Positions 6,939-13,990 of a stretch of 13,990 bases of DNA are shown here, in pieces; the first letter of the stretch is position 1; each line of letters begins with the position of its first letter. The notes beneath the pieces were generated by a model. That model saw nothing but the letters and a program-made list of their open reading frames with translations, was not told the DNA's origin and ran no database searches. The stretch is from Candidatus Eiseniibacteriota bacterium (GTDB lineage Bacteria > Eisenbacteria > RBG-16-71-46 > JAGVPR01): positions 1 to 13,990 of the forward strand of contig JAGVPR010000064.1 in the NCBI GenBank assembly GCA_020052115.1. Direction: 5' to 3'. The translations under genes were made by a program, and so were the position numbers.

Positions 6939-7535
6939 ATGCGAGCCTGCTGCTTGATCGTCGCCCTCGTTCTATTCGCCGGGGTCGCCGCGGCCGAGGA
7001 GCCTGCCGCGCCGAGCGCCGAAGACGCGCAGAAGCTCATGGAGATGTGGCAGCAGATGGCCGCACCGGCACCCGAGCACGCCGCTCTGGCGAAGATGGCC
7101 GGCGACTGGACGGTGTCCTCGAAGGTGTGGTTCGGCCCGGGCATGGATCCGCAGATTTCGGAGGGAACGAGTCATGGCGAGATGATCCTCGGAGGCCGCT
7201 ATCTGGCGTTCGAAGACCACGGAGCGATGATGGGCGCGCCATTCTCGGGCAGGGGCAACTTCGGATACGACAAGTATCGGGCCCGCTTCTGGATGACCTG
7301 GTTCGACGATATGGGCACGGCCCTCTTTACCGCCAACGGCGCCGCGGACAAGAGCGGAAAGGTCCTCACACTCTTGGGCAAGATGGATGAACCGTTCAAG
7401 AACGTGAAGGACAAGGATGTGAAATACGTGTTCCGATGGCTGGACGACGACACGCGCCAGTTCGAGATCTACGACGAGGTGGGCACCCCGAAAGAGTTCA
7501 AAACGGTCGAGATGACTTACAGCCGGAAGAAGTAG
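6939..7535 (+). CDS. Exported DUF1579 family protein
   Basis: The protein is 198 residues. A signal peptide (MRACCLIVALVLFAGVAAA, cleavage before EEPAA) predicts export to the periplasm. The mature part matches the DUF1579 pattern: EHAALAKMAGDWTVSSKVWF near the start, then EGTSHGEMILGGRYLAFEDH, GYDKYRARFWMTWFDDMGTA and a strand-rich end (FEIYDEVGTPKEFKTVEMTY). The family adopts a small beta-barrel-like fold; its function is not established. AAGGAG eight bases before the ATG sets the start. A palindrome upstream and a 151-base gap downstream suggest its own transcript. The family assignment is from motif recognition only. Confidence 0.85.
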   Translation: MRACCLIVALVLFAGVAAAEEPAAPSAEDAQKLMEMWQQMAAPAPEHAALAKMAGDWTVSSKVWFGPGMDPQISEGTSHGEMILGGRYLAFEDHGAMMGAPFSGRGNFGYDKYRARFWMTWFDDMGTALFTANGAADKSGKVLTLLGKMDEPFKNVKDKDVKYVFRWLDDDTRQFEIYDEVGTPKEFKTVEMTYSRKK

Positions 7536-7608
7536 GCCGGCTGGCTGCGGATTCCCCGGCTCTTCGCATTGGTAACAGGCAGACACAGTTCAGGGCCGGA
7601 AAAAGAGT

Positions 7609-7638
7609 TTGCGCCCCTAACGTCTGATGGAGTATGAT
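7609..7638 (+). promoter_or_regulatory. Candidate promoter for the Omp28/TlpA/DUF6029 gene block
   Basis: TTGCGC (7609-7614) and TATGAT (7633-7638) are separated by 18 bases. The -10 matches TATAAT at five of six positions; the -35 is weak. Transcription would begin near 7645, downstream of the first in-frame ATG (7627). This supports the GTG at 7687 as the lipoprotein start. Confidence 0.35.
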
Positions 7639-7686
7639 AGATACTCGATCAACCGCTCAGACAAGGGGCCGGTACTAGCGGACTCC

Positions 7687-8781
7687 GTGATCAGCAAAAC
7701 TCTGGCCATACTGTTGGTGGTGGCGGGCGCGGCCTTCTCGGCCTCTTGCGGCCGGGAGGCGCCGTACTTCGAGCCCCACCCCGGCGCCTTGGCGGTTCGC
7801 TCGAATCCGCCCGGGGCAGCGATCGCATTGGACGGAGTGCCGACCGGATCCCTCACCCCCGATACCCTCCTCTCCGTGGCGCCCGGCGAGCATGTCGTCC
7901 GCGTCTTCCTCGACGGCTACGCGAGCGATCCCGATTCGCTGGTGATCACCCTGAACCCCACCGAAATGGCCCAAGCCGATTTCGAGTTGAGCGAGCTGGC
8001 GCCCGGAGCCCCGCGGGTCCTGCTCTTCGAGTCCTTCTCTAACGTGAGCTGCGTGGGATGCCCTGCGCTGGCGGCGGAGTTGTACGGTCTCATGGGCCGG
8101 CGCGGCTACGGACCCGAGCGCGTGCTGCTCATCAAGTACAGCATGAGCTGGCCGCTCGTTACCGACCCGATGCACCAAGCGAACACGGCGGACAACAACG
8201 CGCGGATGAGCTTCTACCAGGGCTTGCTCGGAGGCGGCATCCCGACGCTCGTCGGCAACGGCGCGCTCCTGGGACAGTCCGGAAATCCTCTCGCGTTCGA
8301 GGATCTCCTGCCGCTCGTGGACGAGATCCTCGCCGGCAGCCCCGGCTTCGCGATCACCGTGGAGGCCCCGGTGACCGGGACGGAGGTGCCGGTGACTGTC
8401 ACGCTCACCTCGGATCGCCGCGTGAATCTCTCGGGCTGCGTCTTGAACGTGGCGCTCGTCGAGAACCCGGTCCAGTTCGAGTCCCCTCCCGGCAGCGAGG
8501 GGGAGACGGAGTTCCACTGGGTCATGCGCGACTTTGCGGCGGACGCCTCCGCCTTGCCCGCGCTCGAGGCGGGCCGTCCGCTGGTCCGCACAGTCTCGCT
8601 CGCGAGGAACACGAATTGGCTGCCGGAAAACCTCTCGGTCGTCGCCTTCGTTCAGAACTCGGCATCGAAGACGGTACTCCAGGCCGGCTCCAGCCTCGTC
8701 GGCACCGGCATCGCTCATCCCGTCCGCTCCAGCGACGGACCATCGCTCCACACACCCACAGCCGGAGGAAAGCCCCGATGA
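7687..8781 (+). CDS. PEGA-domain, Omp28-type thioredoxin-like lipoprotein
   Basis: The product is 364 residues from the GTG at 7687; an in-frame ATG at 7627 would add 20 polar residues ahead of the signal sequence. The N terminus is a lipoprotein signal peptide, with ISKTLAILLVVAGAAF followed by SAS-C21 as a fair lipobox. Residues ~33-100 are a PEGA domain (LAVRSNPPGAAIALDGVPTG and GEHVVRVFLDGY). From ~108 an Omp28-like, thioredoxin-related domain follows: RVLLFESFSNVSCVGCPAL, with a CxxC pair at C122/C125, then YSMSWPLVTDPMHQANTAD and LNVALVENPVQFESPPGSEG. It closely parallels the next gene, a paralogue. The stop overlaps the next start (ATGA, 8778-8781), showing translational coupling. A membrane-anchored thiol-active protein is the best reading; a purely structural CxxC remains possible. 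The start is uncertain, with no strong ribosome binding site. Confidence 0.82.
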   Translation: MISKTLAILLVVAGAAFSASCGREAPYFEPHPGALAVRSNPPGAAIALDGVPTGSLTPDTLLSVAPGEHVVRVFLDGYASDPDSLVITLNPTEMAQADFELSELAPGAPRVLLFESFSNVSCVGCPALAAELYGLMGRRGYGPERVLLIKYSMSWPLVTDPMHQANTADNNARMSFYQGLLGGGIPTLVGNGALLGQSGNPLAFEDLLPLVDEILAGSPGFAITVEAPVTGTEVPVTVTLTSDRRVNLSGCVLNVALVENPVQFESPPGSEGETEFHWVMRDFAADASALPALEAGRPLVRTVSLARNTNWLPENLSVVAFVQNSASKTVLQAGSSLVGTGIAHPVRSSDGPSLHTPTAGGKPR

Positions 8782-10841
8782 GACGCTTGCGTCTGCTCTC
8801 GATCCTGCTTGTCGCATTCGCAGTCTGCCTTCCCGGGAGCGGCCTGGCCGCGCAACGCGCCGTGCTCGTGGAGTCGTTCACGAACGTGAGCTGCGGGCCC
8901 TGCGCGACGCAGAACCCGATCACGCACCAGTTCATCAGCGACTACACCGCGCTGCGGGCCGTCAACATCCAGTACCACATGTCCTGGCCGAGCGCGACGG
9001 ACCCCTTCTACGTCGCGAACACGGCCGAGAACTACGCGCGGCGGATCTACTACGGGGTGAACGCCGTCCCGATGCTGGAGACGGACGGTTCCGGAACCAC
9101 GACCGGAAGCTATCCCGCGCTGGAGACGGCCGCCAAGTACCGCCTCGGGGTGCCGGCGCCTCTGGACATGGACGCGACGGCGAGCATCGCGGCCGACTCG
9201 ATCAGCGTTGGCATACAGATCACCGCGGAGACGACGGTGCCGGCCTCGGGCCTGAAGCTGCGTGTCGCCATCGTCGAGCCCTATGTGCACTACGCCACGC
9301 CGCCGGGCAATAACGGCGAGGTGGACTTCTACTGCACGATGAGGAAGTTCCTCCCGGACGCGCCGGGGACGACGCTGACGATCAACAGCGGCCAGACGCT
9401 GAACTTCAATTTCAAGGGGTACGCGAATCCGGCCTGGCGCGATGTCTACATTGTCGCCTGGGTGCAGGACGACAACACGAAGGAAGTTCTCCAGTCCGTC
9501 ACGACGCTCGCCAACACGACGAACTACGCCTTCTTCTACGGCTGGTACGACCACGCGGACGTTTCGCCCATGGGGACGCTGCGCGCCTACAATTCGCTCA
9601 TCAGCAACATCGGGGTGCTGGAGGATACGTACAACGTCCAGATCGCCCAGAGCCTGCCGGCCGGTTGGGGCGTCTCCGTTTGCGCGAACGGACAGTGCTA
9701 TCCGCCGTGGCAGACGGATTTCACGTTGACCGTTCAGCCGGACGCGCAGGATTCCATCCGAGTGGACATCCAACCTCTGGACACGACCGGTAGCGGCACC
9801 GTGACGATCACGGCGACGAGCCAGAACAATCCGGCGGAGGTGTGGACGCAGTACTTCAAGGTCATCTCCGACGGGATCACAGTCCTCATCGTGGATGACG
9901 ACGGCGGCCAGACGTACGAGAACTCCTTCGTACAGGCCCTCGCCGCCAACGGCGTCAGCTCCTACGCCTCCTGGGTGCGCGGTGCCGACGGCCCCCTGGC
10001 GGCCTCGAAGCTCGATTACTTCCACACGATCATGTGGGAGACCGGGCTCGAAACGCCCACCCTCGATCCGACCGATCGCGCGAATCTCGGATCGTACTTG
10101 GACGCCGGCGGCCTCCTCTTCATCGCCGGCCAGGACATCGGATGGGACATGTGCGACTCCACGTCGGCAGGCAGCGGGAACTCGACCGTGGACTCGCGGG
10201 CTTGGTATCGCAACTACCTCGGCTCCCGGTGGATCCGTGACGACACGAACGACATGTCGCTGACCGGCGTGGCCGGCGACCCGATCGGCGACGGTCTCAC
10301 CCTCACGCTCAGCGGCGCGACGCAGACCTATCCGGACGAGATCCACCCGTACGGCACCGGTGTGGGCTTCCTTCTCTACGTCGCGAACCAGGAAGCCGCC
10401 GTGCACAAGCAGACCGGCTCCTCCAAGGTCGCGTACTTGGGCTTCGGCTTCGAAGGCCTCACGAACGTCACGCAGAGAAACCTCCTCATGCAGCGGGTCC
10501 TCCACTGGCTCGGCACCGACCTCGTCGCCGTGGATGAGCCCGGGATCACCGCGCCCTATCTGGCGAGCAGGCCCATCGTCGGCCCGAACCCGTTCAATCC
10601 GCTGGCGCACATCAAATTCACGATCGGCGGCACGGGGACGACGCAGACCGACGTGGCTCTGTTCGACATCCAGGGCCGTCGCGTCCGCACGCTCTGGAAG
10701 GGCGGCATGGCCGCCGGCGCGCACGACCTGATCTGGGACGGTCGTTCGCAGTCGGGCCGGCAGATGCCGAGCGGCGTCTACCTTGCCCGCGTGTCGGTGA
10801 ACGGCGAGAGCAAGTCCGTGAAGATGATCCTGGCCAAGTAG
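8778..10841 (+). CDS. Secreted Omp28-type protein with CGPC, Ig-like, amidotransferase-like and FlgD sorting domains
   Basis: The product is 687 residues. The ATG overlaps the previous stop and is preceded by GGAGGA at good spacing. A signal peptide (LRLLSILLVAFAVCLPGSGLAA) leads into an Omp28/thioredoxin-like domain: AVLVESFTNVSCGPCATQNP with C39-G-P-C42, QYHMSWPSATDPFYVANTAE, and VAIVEPYVHYATPPGNNG. Residues ~262-367 look like an Ig-type NEW-like sandwich. Residues ~368-585 resemble a class I glutamine-amidotransferase/ThuA-like fold (VLIVDDDGGQTYENSFVQAL at 369-388; YLDAGGLLFIAGQDIG), with no clear nucleophile elbow, so probably binding rather than catalysis. The end is a FlgD-like Ig sorting domain (NPFNP at 604-608; ALFDIQGRRVRTL; MPSGVYLARV; SVKMILAK), the type used for secretion and surface attachment in FCB-like phyla. 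The same frame is open from 8058, but that part is antisense-free shadow of the lipoprotein gene. Confidence 0.9.
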   Translation: MRRLRLLSILLVAFAVCLPGSGLAAQRAVLVESFTNVSCGPCATQNPITHQFISDYTALRAVNIQYHMSWPSATDPFYVANTAENYARRIYYGVNAVPMLETDGSGTTTGSYPALETAAKYRLGVPAPLDMDATASIAADSISVGIQITAETTVPASGLKLRVAIVEPYVHYATPPGNNGEVDFYCTMRKFLPDAPGTTLTINSGQTLNFNFKGYANPAWRDVYIVAWVQDDNTKEVLQSVTTLANTTNYAFFYGWYDHADVSPMGTLRAYNSLISNIGVLEDTYNVQIAQSLPAGWGVSVCANGQCYPPWQTDFTLTVQPDAQDSIRVDIQPLDTTGSGTVTITATSQNNPAEVWTQYFKVISDGITVLIVDDDGGQTYENSFVQALAANGVSSYASWVRGADGPLAASKLDYFHTIMWETGLETPTLDPTDRANLGSYLDAGGLLFIAGQDIGWDMCDSTSAGSGNSTVDSRAWYRNYLGSRWIRDDTNDMSLTGVAGDPIGDGLTLTLSGATQTYPDEIHPYGTGVGFLLYVANQEAAVHKQTGSSKVAYLGFGFEGLTNVTQRNLLMQRVLHWLGTDLVAVDEPGITAPYLASRPIVGPNPFNPLAHIKFTIGGTGTTQTDVALFDIQGRRVRTLWKGGMAAGAHDLIWDGRSQSGRQMPSGVYLARVSVNGESKSVKMILAK

Positions 10842-10865
10842 GCCGCGCACCAACGATTCACCCGC

Positions 10866-10894
10866 GCCCGCCCCGGCTCGCTGCCGGGGCGGGC
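10866..10894 (+). terminator. Perfect 12-bp hairpin between the Omp28-type and TlpA genes
   Basis: GCCCGCCCCGGC and GCCGGGGCGGGC are perfectly complementary around TCGCT. It begins 24 bases after the Omp28-type stop. No T-run follows, so termination is uncertain. The same structure could pause polymerase, protect the upstream 3' end, or mask translation of the TlpA gene, whose possible ATG codons are 10901 and 10925. Confidence 0.55.
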
Positions 10895-10903
10895 CGGCTC
10901 ATG

Positions 10904-10913
10904 AAGGAAGGAG
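10904..10913 (+). promoter_or_regulatory. Ribosome binding site deciding the TlpA-like start
   Basis: AAGGAAGGAG lies 11 bases before the ATG at 10925 and would be inside the coding sequence if ATG 10901 were used. The upstream ATG is preceded only by the hairpin. This favours 10925, although the spacing is on the long side. Confidence 0.45.
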
Positions 10914-10924
10914 CGTCCGCTCGA

Positions 10925-11503
10925 ATGATCGGGGACAGACTCGTTCGCCTTCTCGCGTGCGCTGCGTCCGCCGTCGCGACCCTTTTCATTCTGGCCGGTG
11001 CGCCCGTCGCCGGCGCCGCGGGAGAGAAAACGCCGGCGGCCGGAGGGATTTCCGATTGGAGCCTTCGCACGATCGAGGGCAAGGAAGTGCGCTTCAGCGA
11101 GGCCCTGACCCGAGGCCCGGTGCTCCTCTCGTTCTGGGCGACCTGGTGCGGTCCCTGCCTCACCGAGATGCCTCATCTCGACGCCCTCGCGCGCGAGACG
11201 AAGGGGCGCCTCACCGTCTACGCCATCAGCATTGACAGCCCTAAGAGCGTGGCCAAGGTCCGCCCCTACATGAAGTCGAAGGGGTTCGATCTGATCGTCC
11301 CGCTCGATACGGCGGGCGAGGTGAACCGCCTGCTTCAGGTTGGCACCGCGGTCCCCTACCTCGTGCTGTACGACCGGAGCGGCAAGGAGGTCTACCACCA
11401 CGTCGGGTACCGCGCCGGCGATGAGCGCGAGCTGCGAAGCCGCGTGGACGCGCTGCTCGCCGCCCGGCCCGACTCGGTCGCCGTGCCGGAGGGCGGGAGG
11501 TGA
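10925..11503 (+). CDS. TlpA/ResA-type periplasmic thiol-disulfide oxidoreductase
   Basis: The protein is 192 residues from ATG 10925 (200 from ATG 10901). The N-terminal hydrophobic stretch (LVRLLACAASAVATLFILAG) is a signal peptide or anchor. The mature part is a thioredoxin fold of the TlpA/AhpC-TSA redoxin class: SDWSLRTIEGKEVRF, then LLSFWATWCGPCLTEMPHLD with the active-site WCGPC (C75, C78), the strand YAISIDSPKS, and the cis-proline before the last strands in GTAVPYLVLYDRSGKEV (P144). It should act in the periplasm, reducing or exchanging disulfides on envelope proteins. Its stop overlaps the GTG of the beta-barrel gene (GTGA, 11500-11503), so the two are translationally coupled and the barrel is a natural candidate partner. 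The protein lacks the extra domains of DsbD or ScsB. The in vivo reductant is not visible here. Confidence 0.93.
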   Translation: MIGDRLVRLLACAASAVATLFILAGAPVAGAAGEKTPAAGGISDWSLRTIEGKEVRFSEALTRGPVLLSFWATWCGPCLTEMPHLDALARETKGRLTVYAISIDSPKSVAKVRPYMKSKGFDLIVPLDTAGEVNRLLQVGTAVPYLVLYDRSGKEVYHHVGYRAGDERELRSRVDALLAARPDSVAVPEGGR

Positions 11504-12960
11504 GGCGCGCCGGGGCCGCGGCACTTCTGTTCACCCTCTTGTCCGCCGGTGGCTCCTCCGCTGATTCCAACTTGGAAGCCGTGACCGCCACGGAACAGTT
11601 CGAGTATTCGTATCACAGCAAGACGCGGCGCGAGATCTTCGAGAACTGGCTGGACGTCAGCTACCTCTTCGGATCATTCCGCACCGGCGTGCTGCTCAAC
11701 GCCCGGCAGCCCTCCGAGGAAGGGTTCCGCGAGAACGGGATCCGTCACCGGTTCCTCGAGTTCTCGCTCGGCGACGCCTCGGTGCGCGCGGGGCATTTCT
11801 ACGGGCTCTTCGGCCGCGGGCTCGTGTTCGCCGCGTACGAGGATCGCGCCATCCGCGTGGATACGGCGCTCGACGGAATCATCGCCTCCGCAGAGGCCGG
11901 CCGATTCCGGGGGAGCGCATTCTCCGGAACACCGTTCGAGGCGGAGCGCGATGTGCGCGGCGCGGACCTCGAGTTCGATCCCGGCCGCGCCTGGATGCTC
12001 GGCGCCACCGGACTCACCTATGTCGCTCCCGACGCGCCCGAAGGCAGCAACCCGGCCAATCGCGAGTGGGTCGCCTCGGGCCGGCTCTCGAAGATCGCCT
12101 CTTTCGGGGACATCTATCTCGAGTACGGGCGGAAGAAGGGTCTCGATTTCGAGCCGGTCCCCGACGACCGCTCGCAGATGGGACATGCCGCATATGGTTC
12201 CGCGAGCCTTCTCGCCGGCCCGTTCTCGCTCGTCGTGGAAGGCAAGGACTACCGGCGTTTCGCTGTGATCCGCAAGGCGGACGGCCGGGTGAATCTCAAC
12301 AATCCGCCGTCCTTGACCCGTGAGCACGTGTACACCCTCCTCAGCCGGAACGCGCACAACATGGATCCCGACGACGAGGTCGGCGCGCAGGCCGAACTCA
12401 CCATCACGGGGCCGGCGGGATGGAGCGCGCTCCTGAACGCCAACCGCACGGAGCGCAGCGAGGGGAGGCTGCTCTACCGTGAAGCGTATGCGTCGCTCGA
12501 GAAGGAGAGATTCGGCGACTTCCGCCTGCGTGGCGCGTTCGGCTACCAGGAGTCGGACGCGATCTACCAAACCGTCGTCGCGGATCTCGCCTGGCTCGCG
12601 GACGACTCGCATTCGATCATGCTCCAAGCGCAGCACCAGCACGTCCGGCTCGGCGGCGGTCCGGGGTACAGCTTCGGCGAGTTCGACCAGCAGTTCTTCG
12701 AGATCGAGTTCGCGGCGTCGCCGCACTGGACGGCCGCCGCGGTGATCGAGATCAACAACAAGTACGCCGCGCAGCGGCTCCTCCCCGGCGAGAAGGAAGG
12801 CCCCTTCCCCGCCCTCGCTCTCTCGTACGTCACGAGCGGCGGCGGAACCCTCACGCTGTGGGCCGGGAAGCGCCAGGCCGGGCGCATCTGCACCGGCGGT
12901 GTGTGCAAGTTCGAGCCCGCTTTCGACGGCGTGGAGCTCTCGGGAACGTTGAGGTACTGA
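11500..12960 (+). CDS. DUF6029-type outer-membrane beta-barrel protein with terminal CTGGVC motif
   Basis: The product is 486 residues, starting at a GTG that overlaps the TlpA-like stop; GGAGGGCGGGAG just upstream provides the ribosome site. A short signal peptide (RRAGAAALLFTLLSAGGSSA) precedes a chain of amphipathic beta-strands typical of an outer-membrane barrel. The features that suggest DUF6029 are AGHFYGLFGRGLVFAAYEDR (~96-115) with RVDTALDG after it, and the end, GGTLTLWAGKRQAGRICTGG then VCKFEPAFDGVEL. The protein has just two cysteines, C464 and C469, four residues apart in CTGGVC, so they probably form a disulfide. It ends in an aromatic residue (LRY), as barrels often do for BAM-dependent insertion. 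Being directly coupled to a TlpA-type protein and two Omp28-type proteins implies a joint role. The function is not known, and I assign the family by motif recall only. Confidence 0.82.
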   Translation: MRRAGAAALLFTLLSAGGSSADSNLEAVTATEQFEYSYHSKTRREIFENWLDVSYLFGSFRTGVLLNARQPSEEGFRENGIRHRFLEFSLGDASVRAGHFYGLFGRGLVFAAYEDRAIRVDTALDGIIASAEAGRFRGSAFSGTPFEAERDVRGADLEFDPGRAWMLGATGLTYVAPDAPEGSNPANREWVASGRLSKIASFGDIYLEYGRKKGLDFEPVPDDRSQMGHAAYGSASLLAGPFSLVVEGKDYRRFAVIRKADGRVNLNNPPSLTREHVYTLLSRNAHNMDPDDEVGAQAELTITGPAGWSALLNANRTERSEGRLLYREAYASLEKERFGDFRLRGAFGYQESDAIYQTVVADLAWLADDSHSIMLQAQHQHVRLGGGPGYSFGEFDQQFFEIEFAASPHWTAAAVIEINNKYAAQRLLPGEKEGPFPALALSYVTSGGGTLTLWAGKRQAGRICTGGVCKFEPAFDGVELSGTLRY

Positions 12961-13018
12961 AAGCGGGCCTGGGACCGCTCGTTGACCGCTCCGCCCCGGC
13001 CGTCTAAGATGGGCCGGC

Positions 13019-13990
13019 GTGAACGAGAAGACGACCAGAATCGGTCAGACAATCGCCCACTACCGGATCGTCGAACGTCTCGGCGGCGGCGGCATGGGTG
13101 TGGTCTACCGAGCCGATGACACGCGGCTCGGTCGGAAGGTCGCGCTCAAGTTCCTGCCCGACGTGCATGCCGAGGATCCCCAGGCCCTCGAGCGCTTCCG
13201 CCGCGAGGCACGCGCCGCCTCCGCGCTGAACCATCCGAACATCTGCACGATCCACGACATCGGCGAGCACGAGGGCGTGCCCTTCATCGCCATGGAACTG
13301 CTCGAGGGCGAGCCCCTCGATCAACGCATCCAGGGCAAGAGCGTTCCTCTCGCGCAGCTCCTCGACTGGGCGATCCAGATTGCCGACGGGCTCGAGGCGG
13401 CTCACGCTGCGGGCATCGTCCATCGCGACATCAAGCCATCCAACATCGTCATCACCCGCCGGGGCCAGGCGAAGATCCTCGATTTCGGCCTCGCGAAGGT
13501 CGCCCCCGCCGCGGCGCCGGGGGCGATGCTCACGGCGGCGGCGGACACGGCTCCCGCGGAAGACATCACCGGCCCCGGAGTCGCCATGGGGACCGTGGCG
13601 TACATGTCGCCGGAACAGGCTCTCGGAGAGGAACTCGACGCGCGGACCGATCTTTTCTCGTTCGGCGTCGTCCTCTACGAGATGGCCACCGGCACCCCAC
13701 CCTTCAGAGGCCGCACCAGCGCAGCGCTCTTCGACGCCATTCTGCACAGGGTGCCGGTGCCGCCGATCCGCCTGAACCCCGAGCTTCCGGACGATCTCGA
13801 GCACGTCATCAACAAGGCGCTCGAGAAAGACCCCGACGTCCGATACCAGAGCGCTACGGAGATGCGCGCGGACCTGAAGCGGCTGAAGCGCGACTCCGAC
13901 GCGAGCGGCCTCATCGCGAGCGGCGCCGTAACCGCCGCCGAGAATCGCCTGAGCGCCCGCGTCCCGCGTCCCCCTTCGGGCACGGAGGAG
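13019..13990 (+). CDS. Hanks-type serine/threonine protein kinase (5' part, runs off the window)
   Basis: The first 324 residues, from a GTG at 13019, cover a complete bacterial kinase domain. They show the glycine loop RLGGGGMGVVYRA (20-32), the ATP-contacting lysine in VALKFL (K44), the catalytic loop HRDIKPSN (H135, D137), the DFG magnesium loop (D155-G157) and GTVAYMSPEQA, the APE-equivalent. A ~30-residue Ala/Pro-rich activation-loop insert lies between DFG and GTVAYM. After the domain a basic stretch (DLKRLKRDSDAS) and a Ser/Pro-rich linker reach the window edge. Kinases of this layout often continue into a membrane helix and a TolB/WD40 or TPR sensor, which cannot be checked here. It starts 58 bases after the beta-barrel stop; a small CCGGCC/GGCCGG hairpin (12996-13017) abuts the start codon. 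All catalytic residues are present, so the kinase should be active. Confidence 0.93.
   Translation, partial: MNEKTTRIGQTIAHYRIVERLGGGGMGVVYRADDTRLGRKVALKFLPDVHAEDPQALERFRREARAASALNHPNICTIHDIGEHEGVPFIAMELLEGEPLDQRIQGKSVPLAQLLDWAIQIADGLEAAHAAGIVHRDIKPSNIVITRRGQAKILDFGLAKVAPAAAPGAMLTAAADTAPAEDITGPGVAMGTVAYMSPEQALGEELDARTDLFSFGVVLYEMATGTPPFRGRTSAALFDAILHRVPVPPIRLNPELPDDLEHVINKALEKDPDVRYQSATEMRADLKRLKRDSDASGLIASGAVTAAENRLSARVPRPPSGTEE

Noticed and set aside
7675..8817. A 380-codon open frame on the minus strand.
   Set aside because: Antisense to the lipoprotein gene, Arg/Glu-rich and without motif.
8058..10841. A 927-residue reading of the secreted Omp28-type protein from an ATG at 8058.
   Set aside because: The first 240 residues overlap the lipoprotein gene in another frame and are Arg/Gly-rich shadow sequence. 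A signal peptide and a good ribosome site place the start at 8778.
8715..10853. A 712-codon open frame on the minus strand.
   Set aside because: It mirrors the Omp28-type gene; length comes from high GC suppressing stop codons. The product is Arg/Val/Asp-rich with no recognisable motif.
1..13990. CRISPR array, prophage, insertion sequence, tRNA or rRNA.
   Set aside because: No regularly spaced direct repeats, transposase, integrase, terminal repeats or structural RNA signatures were seen on either strand.

Overview
The window looks like a metagenome-derived contig of high-GC, Gram-negative DNA. Two parts differ in content and meet at about 3033-3060. The left part (1-~3050) reads like a surface-polysaccharide neighbourhood: the tail of an unidentified gene, a family 2 glycosyltransferase, a convergent exported caspase-like/FGE-sulfatase-domain fusion, and the first ~76 codons of a Wzx-type polysaccharide flippase. 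The right part (~3050-13990) resembles uncultured FCB-type lineages such as Candidatus Eisenbacteria, Krumholzibacteriota or Latescibacterota. That guess rests on the FlgD-like C-terminal sorting domain, the DUF5916 and DUF6029 outer-membrane families, Omp28-type proteins and a PASTA-less serine/threonine kinase. The taxonomy is inferred from family content only.

At the boundary both the flippase (plus strand) and an anti-sigma factor (minus strand) lose their homology at the same point. This is the signature of a rearrangement breakpoint or of a chimeric assembly join, so linkage across ~3050 should not be trusted without read evidence.

Right part, in order. An ECF sigma factor and its truncated anti-sigma factor lie on the minus strand. 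Divergent from them is an 884-residue CBM9-like/DUF5916 outer-membrane protein, followed by a small exported DUF1579 protein. Then comes the most interesting block (7687-12960, all plus): a PEGA + Omp28-type lipoprotein with CVGC; a paralogous secreted Omp28-type protein with CGPC, an Ig-like domain, a glutamine-amidotransferase-like domain and a FlgD sorting domain; a TlpA-type thioredoxin with WCGPC; and a DUF6029-type beta-barrel whose only two cysteines form a CTGGVC motif near the C terminus. Two of the three junctions are 4-base stop/start overlaps (ATGA, GTGA). The third carries a perfect 12-bp hairpin. I read this as an envelope thiol-redox and outer-membrane module of unknown substrate.

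The window ends inside a Hanks-type serine/threonine kinase. No CRISPR array, tRNA, rRNA, insertion sequence or integrase was recognised, and no gene-free stretch exceeds about 250 bases.
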